From Rhizobium oryzicola (GTDB taxonomy: Bacteria > Pseudomonadota > Alphaproteobacteria > Rhizobiales > Rhizobiaceae): a stretch of 64,000 bases of DNA. The notes under the pieces were generated by a model. It searched no databases. It saw only the letters and a program-made list of their open reading frames with translations, and was not told the origin of the DNA. Each line of letters opens with the position of its first letter. Within the stretch, counting starts at the first letter, position 1. Positions 42,013-52,267 of the stretch are shown here, piece by piece. The translations under genes and the position numbers were made by a program. The DNA lies in contig NZ_JAUKWQ010000006.1 in assembly GCF_030504645.1 (NCBI RefSeq), forward strand, positions 62,001 through 126,000, read 5' to 3'.

Positions 42013-42091
42013 GCATTTTGGTGGTGCGACTAAATTTTGCTGCGTTTGATTTGCCTTCTTTCGCGATAGGACGCTTTCCGTCATCTTCTGA

Positions 42092-43051
<960 letters not shown>

Positions 43052-43077
43052 CGGCATAAGCATCGAGGCGAATTTAG

Positions 43078-44013
43078 GTGATCGACAAGCTGGAATTCTT
43101 CATCGCACTGGCGCGTGCCGGACATTTCGGGCGTGCGGCGGAAGAGTGCGGCATTTCCCAGCCCTCGCTCTCGGCGGCCATCCGCCAGCTGGAGGACCAG
43201 TTGGGTGTGGTTCTGGTCGTGCGCGGTTCACGCTATCAGGGCCTGACGCCGGAGGGTCAGCGCGTGCTGGAATGGGCACGACGCATCGTGTCAGACACCC
43301 GCACCATGCGCGAAGAGATGCGCGCCGCCCGTAAAGGTCTGGCCGGGCATATCCGGATTGCCGTTATTCCGACCGCGCTTGCCATGGTGCCGCGGCTGAC
43401 CGAACCTTTTCAGGCGCGCCATCCGGCGGTGACATTTTCCGTGACCTCGCGCACCTCGCTGCAGGTGCTCAGCCAGTTGGAAAATCTGGAGATCGACGCC
43501 GGCATTACCTACCTCGACAATGAGCCCTTGGGTCGGGTGACCACTGTGCCGCTTTATTCCGAGCGCTACCACCTCATCGCGGCCGCCGGAACGCCACTCG
43601 CTGATCAGGAATCCGTCACGTGGAAGGATGTTTCCTCTCTTAGGCTTTGCCTATTGACGGCGGATATGCAGAACCGCCGCATCATCAACAAGCATATGGC
43701 GGAAGCAGGGGTGTGGGCAAAGCCTACGCTTGAATCCAATTCCATGATCGTGTTGTTTTCGCATATTCGCACGGGGCAGTGGGCATCCATCATGCCGCGT
43801 AACGTTGCGGAATCCTTCGGGTTTCCAGAGGAGATCCGCATGATACCGATCACGGAACCCGACGCGGAGCACCTGGTTGGACTGGTGGCAACTCATCGCG
43901 AACCACACACCCCCCTTGTATCGGCACTGCTTCACGAGGCCAGATTGCGCGTTGCTGCATCCGCCTTTGATAGAAATATCCTATCAAGCGACGGAAAGCC
44001 GATATTGACGTAA
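43078..44013 (+). CDS. LysR-family transcriptional regulator
   Basis: A 311-residue regulator with an N-terminal winged helix-turn-helix (about 17-38, GHFGRAAEECGISQPSLSAA) and a periplasmic-binding-like effector domain (about 90-295). It starts with GTG at 43078 and follows ldh by 26 bases. The next gene, fdsG, is 115 bases downstream in the same direction, so it could control the formate dehydrogenase genes; the Cupriavidus fds operon has a LysR regulator, FdsR. Whether ldh or fds is the target is inference. Confidence 0.88.
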   Translation: MIDKLEFFIALARAGHFGRAAEECGISQPSLSAAIRQLEDQLGVVLVVRGSRYQGLTPEGQRVLEWARRIVSDTRTMREEMRAARKGLAGHIRIAVIPTALAMVPRLTEPFQARHPAVTFSVTSRTSLQVLSQLENLEIDAGITYLDNEPLGRVTTVPLYSERYHLIAAAGTPLADQESVTWKDVSSLRLCLLTADMQNRRIINKHMAEAGVWAKPTLESNSMIVLFSHIRTGQWASIMPRNVAESFGFPEEIRMIPITEPDAEHLVGLVATHREPHTPLVSALLHEARLRVAASAFDRNILSSDGKPILT

Positions 44014-44128
44014 GTCGCCACTTTTCGTCATTCTTCGCAAAAGACAAATATCTGAACGATCCTTGAGCTTTTCCGAAAGCAGAAACTGCCGGATTGGTCA
44101 GGCGGGGTCGGTTTGGGAGGACTGGTGC

Positions 44129-44608
44129 ATGAATATTCGTGCGGTCGCTGTAGACGAGGCGGCCCGTATTGCCGAAATTATTGAGGACTGTCGGCAGCTT
44201 GAAGGCCCGATGTTGCCGATCCTGCACCGCGTGCAGGAGGAATTCGGATTTATTCCTGAAAGCGCCAGGCAGGTGATTGCCAAGGCCCTCAATCTCTCGC
44301 GCGCCGAAGTGCATGGTGTCGTCAGTTTCTATCATGATTTCAAAGATCATCCGGCCGGTCGCCACACGCTGAAGCTCTGTCGAGCCGAGGCTTGCCAGTC
44401 GATGGGCTGCGAGTCTCTTGCGGAAAAGGCCAAGGCCAAACTCGGAATTGATTGGCACGAAACCACGTTTGATGGCGCGGTGACGCTGGAGCCCGTCTTC
44501 TGTCTCGGGCTTTGCGCCCAAGCGCCTGCTGCCATGCTGGATGGTGAGCTTTTCGCGCGCCTTGATGAGGACTGTCTGAACGACATCGTTGCGGAGGTGC
44601 GGGCATGA
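44129..44608 (+). CDS. fdsG: NAD-dependent formate dehydrogenase gamma subunit (NuoE-like)
   Basis: A 159-residue iron-sulfur subunit. Four cysteines for one [2Fe-2S] cluster are at 84, 89, 125 and 129 (CRAEACQSMGC and CLGLCA), as in NuoE. With FdsB it moves electrons from FdsA to NAD. The ATG at 44129 follows GGGAGG by 8 bases. Its stop overlaps the fdsB ATG (ATGA). It heads the formate dehydrogenase operon. Confidence 0.93.
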   Translation: MNIRAVAVDEAARIAEIIEDCRQLEGPMLPILHRVQEEFGFIPESARQVIAKALNLSRAEVHGVVSFYHDFKDHPAGRHTLKLCRAEACQSMGCESLAEKAKAKLGIDWHETTFDGAVTLEPVFCLGLCAQAPAAMLDGELFARLDEDCLNDIVAEVRA

Positions 44609-46161
44609 GCGTCACCGTTTTCGTTCCACGTGATTCGGCAGCACTTGCCGTCGGCGCAGACAAGGTGGCAGCCGCGATCCAACGTGAGGCAGAAGCACGT
44701 GGCATCGACGTCCATATCGTGCGTAATGGCTCACGCGGAATGCTGTGGCTGGAAGTGCTGGTCGAGGTGCGAACGGATCATGGTCGCGTGGCCTATGGTC
44801 CGGTAAAAGCATCTGATGTGCCCTCGCTGTTCGATGCGAGCTTCCTCACCGGCGGCAATCACCGGCTCTGTCACGGGCTGACCAGCGAGATCCCGTTCCT
44901 CAAGAACCAGACGCGGCTGACCTTCTCTCGTTGCGGCATCACCGATCCGTTATCGCTGGAGGATTACCGTCACTACAAGGGGCTGACGGGTCTGCAAAAG
45001 GCCGTTGCCATGGCACCTGCGGACATCGTGAAGCAGGTGACCGACAGCGGCCTGCGGGGTCGCGGCGGTGCTGGCTTTCCAACCGGCATTAAGTGGAAGA
45101 CGGTTGCCGATGCCAGGGCGGACCAGAAATACATCGTCTGTAATGCGGATGAGGGCGATAGCGGCACGTTTGCCGACCGGATGATCATGGAGGGCGACCC
45201 CTTCGTACTGATCGAGGGCATGGCAATTGCCGGTATCGCGGTCGGAGCCACCAAGGGCTATGTCTATACGCGCTCGGAATATCCGCACGCCATTGCCGTG
45301 ATGGAAGAGGCAATCGCCATTGCGCGGCGCGAGGGCATTCTGGGCTCCTCCGTGTTGGGATCTGCTTACGCTTTTGATATGGAAGTGCGCATGGGCGCGG
45401 GCGCCTATGTGTGCGGCGAAGAGACTTCGCTTCTCAACAGCCTGGAAGGCAAGCGCGGCATTGTGCGCGCCAAGCCGCCACTGCCGGCGCTGGAAGGCCT
45501 GTTCGGCAAGCCGACTGTCGTCAACAATGTCATGTCGCTGGCCTCCATCCCGGTCATCATGGACCGCGGCGCGCAGTTCTATCGAGACTATGGCGTTGGT
45601 CGCTCGCACGGCACGATCCCGATTCAGCTTGCCGGCAATCTGAAGCATGGCGGTTTGTATGAGACAGCCTTCGGCCTGACGCTTGGCCAGATCGTTAATG
45701 AGATCGGCGGTGGCACAATCAGCGACCGGCCGGTCAAGGCGGTACAGGTTGGCGGCCCACTCGGCGCTTACTTCCCTCCGGCGCTGTTCGATACGGTGTT
45801 CGATTACGAGGCCTTCACTGCCGCCGGCGGTCTGATCGGTCACGCTGGTATCGTGGTGTTTGACGATACCGTCGACATGCTGAAGCAGGCGCGCTTTGCC
45901 ATGGAGTTCTGTGCGGTCGAAAGTTGCGGCAAGTGCACGCCCTGCCGGATCGGGTCGACGCGCGGCGTCGAGACTGTCGACAAGATCGCTCAGGGCATTG
46001 AGCCGGAAAAGAACAAGGTTTTGCTGGAAGACCTCTGCAACACCATGAAGTTCGGCTCGCTCTGTGCGCTTGGCGGCTTCACGCCCTATCCCGTCATGAG
46101 TGCGCTGACGCATTTTCCTGACGATTTTGCACCTGCACCGGTGCGGGAGGCAGCGGAATGA
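44605..46161 (+). CDS. fdsB: NAD-dependent formate dehydrogenase beta subunit (NuoF-like)
   Basis: A 518-residue subunit that binds FMN and NAD and carries a [4Fe-4S] cluster. The N-terminal thioredoxin-like domain (about 1-120) lacks cluster cysteines. The GLRGRGGAGFPTGIKW motif and GYVYTRSEYP region bind FMN and NAD, and C441, C444, C447 and C487 (ESCGKCTPCR, later GSLCALGG) hold the cluster. It overlaps fdsG by four bases and the DUF4287 gene by four. The family is the cytoplasmic formate dehydrogenase of Cupriavidus and Rhodobacter. Confidence 0.95.
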   Translation: MSVTVFVPRDSAALAVGADKVAAAIQREAEARGIDVHIVRNGSRGMLWLEVLVEVRTDHGRVAYGPVKASDVPSLFDASFLTGGNHRLCHGLTSEIPFLKNQTRLTFSRCGITDPLSLEDYRHYKGLTGLQKAVAMAPADIVKQVTDSGLRGRGGAGFPTGIKWKTVADARADQKYIVCNADEGDSGTFADRMIMEGDPFVLIEGMAIAGIAVGATKGYVYTRSEYPHAIAVMEEAIAIARREGILGSSVLGSAYAFDMEVRMGAGAYVCGEETSLLNSLEGKRGIVRAKPPLPALEGLFGKPTVVNNVMSLASIPVIMDRGAQFYRDYGVGRSHGTIPIQLAGNLKHGGLYETAFGLTLGQIVNEIGGGTISDRPVKAVQVGGPLGAYFPPALFDTVFDYEAFTAAGGLIGHAGIVVFDDTVDMLKQARFAMEFCAVESCGKCTPCRIGSTRGVETVDKIAQGIEPEKNKVLLEDLCNTMKFGSLCALGGFTPYPVMSALTHFPDDFAPAPVREAAE

Positions 46162-46373
46162 ACGAGACGCAAAAGGTCAAAGGTCCGGCTTCCTATTTCC
46201 CTTCAATCGAAAAAACCTATGGGAAGCCAATTCAGCATTGGCAGGACATCGTTCGTCAGCAGGAAGGTAAGTCACATATGCAGATTGTTGCACTGCTGAA
46301 GGCGGATCATGGTCTGGGCCACGGTCATGCCAATGCCATCGTCGCGGCGACGCTCGCCGAGCAGAAATCGTAA
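46158..46373 (+). CDS. DUF4287 domain protein inside the fds operon
   Basis: A 71-residue protein. SIEKTYGKPIQHWQDIV and the GLGHGHANAIVA motif are characteristic of DUF4287. Its ATG overlaps the fdsB stop (ATGA), and 62 bases precede fdsA, so it is made from the middle of the formate dehydrogenase transcript. I know no function for the domain; elsewhere it is found alone or fused to DUF5655. No cysteine is present, so it is not a cluster carrier. A role in the assembly or stability of FdsA is only a guess. Confidence 0.85.
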   Translation: MNETQKVKGPASYFPSIEKTYGKPIQHWQDIVRQQEGKSHMQIVALLKADHGLGHGHANAIVAATLAEQKS

Positions 46374-46435
46374 GCGCAGTTGAACCTCTTCTGCGCGGTA
46401 TAGTCCGCAGCGGAGAGACTGATCTGGAGGTCATC

Positions 46436-49318
46436 ATGCCCCTCGTTCCTGAAATCGATTACGGCACGCCTGCATCCAAGGCCACGGATCTGGTGACGTT
46501 GACCATTGATGGTCGCGAAGTGACAGTGCCGGCCGGCACCTCTATTATGCGCGCATCCATGGAGGCCGGCATTCAGGTGCCGAAACTCTGCGCGACCGAC
46601 ATGGTGGATGCCTTCGGCTCCTGCAGGCTCTGTCTGATCGAGGTGGAAGGCCGAAACGGCACCCCTGCCTCCTGCACCACGCCTGTCGCGCCGGGCATCG
46701 TCGTCCACACGCAGACGGAGCGGTTGAAGCAAATCCGCAAGGGTGTGATGGAGCTTTACATTTCCGACCATCCGCTCGATTGTCTCACCTGCGCCGCAAA
46801 TGGCGATTGCGAGCTGCAGGATATGGCCGGTGCTGTGGGTCTTCGCGATGTGCGCTACGGCTACGAAGGCGAAAACCATGTCAAGGCTCGCTCCGCCACC
46901 GGGGATGTGAACGCCCAATGGATGCCGAAGGACGAGTCGAACCCTTACTTCACCTATGATCCTTCAAAGTGTATCGTCTGCTCCCGCTGCGTTCGAGCCT
47001 GCGAAGAAGTGCAGGGCACGTTTGCTTTGACGATCGAAGGCCGCGGCTTCGACAGCCGCGTTTCGCCCGGTGCGCATGAAGCCTTCCTCTCCTCCGAATG
47101 CGTCTCCTGCGGCGCCTGCGTGCAGGCCTGCCCCACGGCGACGCTGACGGAAAAGTCCGTCATCCAGATCGGCCAGCCGGAGCATTCCGTCGTCACAACC
47201 TGCGCCTATTGCGGTGTCGGCTGCTCCTTCAAGGCGGAAATGCGCGGCGAGGAACTGGTGCGTATGGTGCCGTGGAAGGATGGTCAGGCCAATCGCGGCC
47301 ATTCCTGCGTCAAGGGCCGGTTCGCCTACGGTTACGCAAGCCACAAGGACCGTATCCTCAACCCGATGATTCGCGAGAAGATTTCCGATCCCTGGCGTGA
47401 AGTCACCTGGGAAGAGGCGTTCGCCCACATCGCCTCGGAATTCCGGCGCATCCAGTATCAATATGGCCGCGAATCCATCGGCGGCATCACCTCGTCGCGC
47501 TGCACCAACGAGGAAACCTATCTGGTGCAGAAGCTGATCCGCGCCGGCTTTGGGAATAACAATGTCGATACCTGCGCCCGCGTTTGCCATTCGCCGACGG
47601 GCTACGGTCTCGGTCAGGCTTTCGGCACCTCTGCCGGTACGCAGAATTTCGACAGCGTCGAGCATTCCGACGTGGTCGTGGTGATTGGTGCGAACCCGAC
47701 CGACGGTCACCCAGTCTTCGGTTCGCGGCTCAAGAAGCGTTTGCGCAAGGGCGCGAAACTGATCGTCATCGATCCGCGGCGTATCGACCTGGTGCGGACC
47801 CCACATGTCGAAGCTGCTTACCATCTGCCGCTCAAGCCCGGCACGAATGTGGCCGTTCTGACCGCCATTGCCCATGTCATCGTGACGGAAGGCCTGTTCG
47901 ATGAGCGCTTCATTCGCGAGCGTTGCGACTGGTCCGAGTTCGAGGATTGGGCGGCCTTTGTCTCCGAAGCCCAGCATTCGCCGGAAAAGACGGAAAAGTT
48001 CACTGGCGTTCCGGCGGACGAACTGCGCGGTGCGGCGCGTCTTTATGCCAGGGGTGGCAATGGCGCGATTTACTACGGTCTCGGCGTCACCGAACACAGC
48101 CAGGGTTCAACAACCGTCATGGCGATCGCCAACCTAGCCATGGCCACCGGCAATATCGGTCGCCCCGGCGTCGGCGTGAACCCGTTGCGCGGACAGAACA
48201 ATGTGCAGGGCTCCTGCGATATGGGCTCCTTCCCGCATGAACTGCCGGGCTATCGTCACATCTCTGATGATGCCACCCGCGAGACCTTCGAAAAGCTCTG
48301 GGGCGTGACGCTGAACAACGAGCCGGGCCTTCGCATTCCCAACATGCTGGATGCTGCCGTCGAGGGCACGTTCAAGGGCATTTACATTCAGGGTGAGGAT
48401 ATTCTTCAGTCAGACCCGGATACCAAGCACGTCTCCGCCGGTCTCGAAGCCATGGAATGTGTCGTCGTGCACGATCTCTTCCTCAACGAGACGGCGAACT
48501 ATGCGCATGTCTTCCTGCCGGGTTCCACCTTCCTGGAGAAGGACGGCACCTTCACCAATGCGGAGCGCCGCATCAACCGCGTGCGCAAGGTCATGACGCC
48601 GAAGAACGGCTATGCGGACTGGGAAGTCACACAGAAGCTGGCGCAGGCCATGGGCCTTGCCTGGAACTACAGCCATCCTTCCGAGATCATGGATGAGATC
48701 GCCGCCAGCACGCCAAGCTTTGCCGGCGTCTCCTATGCCTATCTGGAGGAGAAGGGTTCCGTTCAGTGGCCCTGCAACGAGAAATTCCCCGATGGATCGC
48801 CTATCATGCATATCGATGGTTTCGTGCGTGGCAAGGGTAAGTTCATCCGCACGGAATATGTCGCGACCGACGAACGTACGGGACCGCGCTTCCCACTGCT
48901 GCTCACCACGGGCCGCATTCTTTCGCAGTACAATGTCGGCGCCCAGACACGTCGCACGGAAAATGTTGTGTGGCATGAGGAGGACCGACTGGAGATCCAT
49001 CCGCATGATGCCGAACAACGGGGCGTCAAGGATGGTGATTGGGTGAAGCTCGCCAGTCGCGCCGGCGAAACGACGCTGCGTGCGCTGATCACCGACCGCG
49101 TCGCTCCCGGTGTGGTCTACACCACCTTCCACCATCCGGGCACGCAGGCGAATGTCATTACCACTGACTTCTCCGACTGGGCGACCAACTGCCCGGAATA
49201 CAAGGTGACTGCGGTACAGATCTCGCCCTCGAATGGTCCGACGGAATGGCAGGAGGATTACGAGGAACTCAGCCGTCGCTCCAGACGTATCGTCGGCAAG
49301 CTGGAAGCGGCGGAGTAA
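46436..49318 (+). CDS. fdsA: NAD-dependent formate dehydrogenase alpha subunit (molybdopterin)
   Basis: A 960-residue catalytic subunit. [2Fe-2S] ligands are C52, C63, C66 and C80; a His-Cys3 set follows at H112, C116, C119, C125; two [4Fe-4S] ligand sets are at C179/182/185/189 and C222/225/228/232, and a further cluster at C256/259/263/291. The active site has Cys384 followed by His385 (RVCHSPTGYG), so molybdenum is coordinated by Cys and not selenocysteine. The C-terminal domain binds bis-MGD. The SD CTGGAGG precedes ATG 46436. It oxidises formate to CO2. Confidence 0.96.
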   Translation: MPLVPEIDYGTPASKATDLVTLTIDGREVTVPAGTSIMRASMEAGIQVPKLCATDMVDAFGSCRLCLIEVEGRNGTPASCTTPVAPGIVVHTQTERLKQIRKGVMELYISDHPLDCLTCAANGDCELQDMAGAVGLRDVRYGYEGENHVKARSATGDVNAQWMPKDESNPYFTYDPSKCIVCSRCVRACEEVQGTFALTIEGRGFDSRVSPGAHEAFLSSECVSCGACVQACPTATLTEKSVIQIGQPEHSVVTTCAYCGVGCSFKAEMRGEELVRMVPWKDGQANRGHSCVKGRFAYGYASHKDRILNPMIREKISDPWREVTWEEAFAHIASEFRRIQYQYGRESIGGITSSRCTNEETYLVQKLIRAGFGNNNVDTCARVCHSPTGYGLGQAFGTSAGTQNFDSVEHSDVVVVIGANPTDGHPVFGSRLKKRLRKGAKLIVIDPRRIDLVRTPHVEAAYHLPLKPGTNVAVLTAIAHVIVTEGLFDERFIRERCDWSEFEDWAAFVSEAQHSPEKTEKFTGVPADELRGAARLYARGGNGAIYYGLGVTEHSQGSTTVMAIANLAMATGNIGRPGVGVNPLRGQNNVQGSCDMGSFPHELPGYRHISDDATRETFEKLWGVTLNNEPGLRIPNMLDAAVEGTFKGIYIQGEDILQSDPDTKHVSAGLEAMECVVVHDLFLNETANYAHVFLPGSTFLEKDGTFTNAERRINRVRKVMTPKNGYADWEVTQKLAQAMGLAWNYSHPSEIMDEIAASTPSFAGVSYAYLEEKGSVQWPCNEKFPDGSPIMHIDGFVRGKGKFIRTEYVATDERTGPRFPLLLTTGRILSQYNVGAQTRRTENVVWHEEDRLEIHPHDAEQRGVKDGDWVKLASRAGETTLRALITDRVAPGVVYTTFHHPGTQANVITTDFSDWATNCPEYKVTAVQISPSNGPTEWQEDYEELSRRSRRIVGKLEAAE

Positions 49319-49327
49319 GGCAGTCTC

Positions 49328-50152
49328 ATGGGTGACGGCACAAGCCGCAGAGTTGAGGAGTGGAGCTTTCGCCAGGGGCGCATGGTGGCAAGCCACCGCA
49401 ATGTGCCGGAAGAGGTGCCGATTGCCTTTTCCTATGGCGGTTCCACCCATGCGGTGATGATGGCGACACCGGCGGACCTTGTGGACTTTGCCTATGGCTT
49501 TTCTCTGGCGGAGGAAATCATTGTCACCCCGGAAGAAATTGTTGCGGTCGAACCCATCGAGGCGGGCGCCGGTATCGATGTGCAGATCACGCTGAAGGAT
49601 GCCAAGGCGGAGGCTTTGACGGCACGGCGCAGGCGTATGGCAGGTCCTGTCGGCTGTGGCCTATGCGGTATCGAGTCGATCGAACAGGCAGCCCGCCAAG
49701 TGGCCCGGGTCAAGGAAAGTGCGCATCGCCTGACGCCGGAGATGGTAGCAGAAGCCGCGCGCCTGCTCGGCGACGGCCAACAGCTGAACCGCGAAACACG
49801 AGCGGTACATGGCGCAGGCTTCTATCGCCCGGGTAAGGGGCTGCTGACGATCCGTGAGGATGTCGGTCGCCATAATGCGCTGGACAAGCTTGTCGGGGCA
49901 GTGCTGAGGGCAGGTGTTCGGCCACAGGAGGGGGCGGTTGTGGTGACCAGCCGTCTCTCGGTGGAAATGGTACAGAAGACGGCCTTTCTCGGCTGCCCGA
50001 TCCTGATCGCAATATCGGCGCCGACCGCTCTGGCGATCGAGACCGCAGACGCCGCAGGCATCAGCTTGATCGGGATTGCCCGTGGCGATGAATTCGAAGT
50101 GTTTACGAGGCCCGACCGGGTAACGACAGGAGAAGCCAGCGATGTCGCTTAA
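49328..50152 (+). CDS. fdhD: Formate dehydrogenase accessory sulfurtransferase FdhD
   Basis: A 274-residue protein that passes sulfur to the molybdenum cofactor of formate dehydrogenase. The CxxC motif GCGLCG at C110-C113 is essential in the family, and the N-terminal RNVPEEVPIAFSYGG and the later RNALDKLVG are conserved. Its location within the fds operon fits its role. It starts 9 bases after fdsA and ends 11 bases inside fdsD. Confidence 0.94.
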   Translation: MGDGTSRRVEEWSFRQGRMVASHRNVPEEVPIAFSYGGSTHAVMMATPADLVDFAYGFSLAEEIIVTPEEIVAVEPIEAGAGIDVQITLKDAKAEALTARRRRMAGPVGCGLCGIESIEQAARQVARVKESAHRLTPEMVAEAARLLGDGQQLNRETRAVHGAGFYRPGKGLLTIREDVGRHNALDKLVGAVLRAGVRPQEGAVVVTSRLSVEMVQKTAFLGCPILIAISAPTALAIETADAAGISLIGIARGDEFEVFTRPDRVTTGEASDVA

Positions 50153-50483
50153 TCACACGGACGAGAAGCTGGTGCGCATGGCAAACCAGATCGCAACCTT
50201 CTTTCTGTCGCAGCCGGAGGACGTTCGGGTCGAAGGCGTTGCCACGCATATCAACAAATTCTGGGAGCCGCGCATGCGGCGCCGATTCTTTGAAATGATT
50301 GATGCTGGTATTGGCGGGTTTCTGCCGCTCGTTGTTGCTGCGTCCACCAAGGTGAAGCGACCGGAAAATCGGTCGACGGAGCCGGTCGGTTTGGGGACTG
50401 ATGCGGCATCGACTTTGGGCGGGAAGGGGCCGATTGCGGGTGAATCGCTGTCAGAGCCCAGCATTCCCGAACATTCAGCATAA
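50142..50483 (+). CDS. fdsD: Formate dehydrogenase delta subunit
   Basis: A 113-residue protein. The first 65 residues (LVRMANQIATFFLSQP, then HINKFWEPRMRRRFFE) match FdsD, a small chaperone-like subunit needed for active formate dehydrogenase. From about residue 70 a low-complexity tail rich in Gly, Pro, Ser and Thr follows and is longer than I expect for the family. The ATG overlaps the end of fdhD by 11 bases. Confidence 0.88.
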   Translation: MSLNHTDEKLVRMANQIATFFLSQPEDVRVEGVATHINKFWEPRMRRRFFEMIDAGIGGFLPLVVAASTKVKRPENRSTEPVGLGTDAASTLGGKGPIAGESLSEPSIPEHSA

Positions 50484-50555
50484 AGGGTAGCGGCCCCGCG
50501 GCGATGGCGGGTGTCGATTTGGATTTCATCTGACATTGCAAGGGAGGTTGTCGCA

Positions 50556-52208
50556 ATGGCGGTAGCAGGGGTAACGGGGGGAGCCGTGGCGCAGGCCGGG
50601 CTCCTTGATCGAGAGCGCATCATTGCGCAACCAGGGTTCAACCGGTGGCTGGTTCCGCCGGCGGCGCTTGCCATCCATCTATGCATCGGCATGGCCTATG
50701 GCTTCAGCGTGTTCTGGCTGCCGCTCAGCAAGGCATTGCCGACCACGGACCCCAGTTGCTCCAGCCTCACTCTGCTGGGAGCACTGACCACGACGGCCTG
50801 CAACTGGCGCGTGGCGGATCTCGGTTGGATCTATACGCTATTCTTCGTGCTTCTCGGCTGCTCCGCCGCCATCTGGGGCGGCTGGCTGGAGCGCGTGGGT
50901 CCGCGCAAGGCCGGTTTCGTTTCCGCCTGCTGCTGGTGCGGCGGTATTCTCATCGCGGCGCTCGGGGTGATGTCGCATCAATTGTGGCTGATGTGGATCG
51001 GGGCAGGGGTGATCGGTGGCGTCGGTCTAGGACTTGGGTATATCTCGCCGGTCTCGACGCTGGTGAAATGGTTCCCAGACCGTCGCGGCATGGCGACAGG
51101 CATGGCCATCATGGGCTTTGGCGGCGGCGCCATGATCGGCGCGCCGCTCGCCAACCTGCTGATGACGTATTTCAAGACGGATACCTCCGTTGGCGTCTGG
51201 CAGACCTTCGTCGTCATGGCGCTCATCTATTTCGTATTCATGCTGGGCGGTGCCTTCGGTTATCGCATTCCGCCTGCCGGCTGGCGCCCGGAAGGCTGGA
51301 CGCCACCCGTTGCCAAGAGCACCATGATCACCCATCGCCATGTCCACCTGCGCGATGCGCACAAGACACCGCAGTTTTGGCTGATCTGGGCCGTGCTCTG
51401 CCTTAACGTCTCTGCAGGCATCGGCGTGATCGGCATGGCGTCACCCATGCTGCAGGAAATCTTTGCAGGCTCGCTGATCGGCCAGCCGGGCGTTGGTTTC
51501 GCGCAGCTGGATGCGGCTCAGAAGGCACAAATTGCAGCGATTGCTGCAGGCTTCACGGGCCTTCTGTCGCTTTTCAACATTGGTGGCCGCTTCTTCTGGG
51601 CATCGATGTCCGACAAGATCGGCAGAAAGAACACCTATTTCTGCTTCTTCATCCTCGGCATTATCCTCTACGCTCTCGCACCAACGCTTGCCACGCTCGG
51701 CTCCAAGGCGCTGTTCGTGCTGGCCTTTGGCATTATTCTCTCGATGTATGGCGGCGGCTTCGCGACGGTTCCGGCCTATCTGGCGGACATCTTCGGCACG
51801 CAGTTCGTCGGCGCGATCCATGGTCGCCTGCTGACGGCCTGGGCAACCGCCGGTATCTTCGGGCCGCTGGTCGTGAACTATATTCGCGAGGCGCAGATCG
51901 CAGCCGGTGTTGCACCCGGCCCGGCGCTCTACACCAGCACCATGTATATCCTCGCCTGCCTCCTTGCGCTCGGCCTCGTTGCCAATGCTCTTGTGAAGCC
52001 GCTGCCGGAAAAGTGGTTCATGTCCGATGAGGAGGTCGCGGCACTACAAGCCAAGACAGCGGCTGCCAATGCCGGCCCGACAGGCTCGTTCGGCATCGGC
52101 ACCGGTGGCTTCGATGCCAAGGCGGCGCTGGCGTGGGCTGTGGTTGGTATCCCGCTTCTCTGGGGTGTCTGGGTTACGCTGAAGAGTAGCTTTGCGCTGT
52201 TCGGCTAA
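50556..52208 (+). CDS. OFA-type MFS transporter (oxalate/formate family)
   Basis: A 550-residue carrier. The N-terminal half begins PGFNRWLVPPAALAIHLCIG and is similar to OxlT; a loop of about 40 residues (with SCSSLTLLGALTTTACNW) lies between helices 1 and 2. GYISPVSTLVKWFPDRRGMATG is the family motif of OFA carriers, and there are 12 or more helices. The family includes oxalate/formate antiporters but many are uncharacterised. The ATG at 50556 has AGGGAGG 8 bases upstream; an in-frame ATG at 50511 lacks one. The gene is 72 bases after fdsD, so it is plausibly the formate carrier of the operon. Confidence 0.85.
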   Translation: MAVAGVTGGAVAQAGLLDRERIIAQPGFNRWLVPPAALAIHLCIGMAYGFSVFWLPLSKALPTTDPSCSSLTLLGALTTTACNWRVADLGWIYTLFFVLLGCSAAIWGGWLERVGPRKAGFVSACCWCGGILIAALGVMSHQLWLMWIGAGVIGGVGLGLGYISPVSTLVKWFPDRRGMATGMAIMGFGGGAMIGAPLANLLMTYFKTDTSVGVWQTFVVMALIYFVFMLGGAFGYRIPPAGWRPEGWTPPVAKSTMITHRHVHLRDAHKTPQFWLIWAVLCLNVSAGIGVIGMASPMLQEIFAGSLIGQPGVGFAQLDAAQKAQIAAIAAGFTGLLSLFNIGGRFFWASMSDKIGRKNTYFCFFILGIILYALAPTLATLGSKALFVLAFGIILSMYGGGFATVPAYLADIFGTQFVGAIHGRLLTAWATAGIFGPLVVNYIREAQIAAGVAPGPALYTSTMYILACLLALGLVANALVKPLPEKWFMSDEEVAALQAKTAAANAGPTGSFGIGTGGFDAKAALAWAVVGIPLLWGVWVTLKSSFALFG

Positions 52209-52230
52209 AAGCTGACGAAGGATTGATACG

Positions 52231-52256
52231 AGAGCCGGCCTTGCGCCGGCTCTTTT
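52231..52256 (+). terminator. Intrinsic terminator after the OFA carrier
   Basis: AGAGCCGGC (52231-52239) and GCCGGCTCT (52245-52253) form a perfect 9-bp stem with a five-base loop and run into TTTT. It follows the OFA stop by 22 bases. The convergent asparaginase gene ends 15 bases away, so it could act on both. Confidence 0.88.
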
Positions 52257-52267
52257 GCGTTTTGCCG

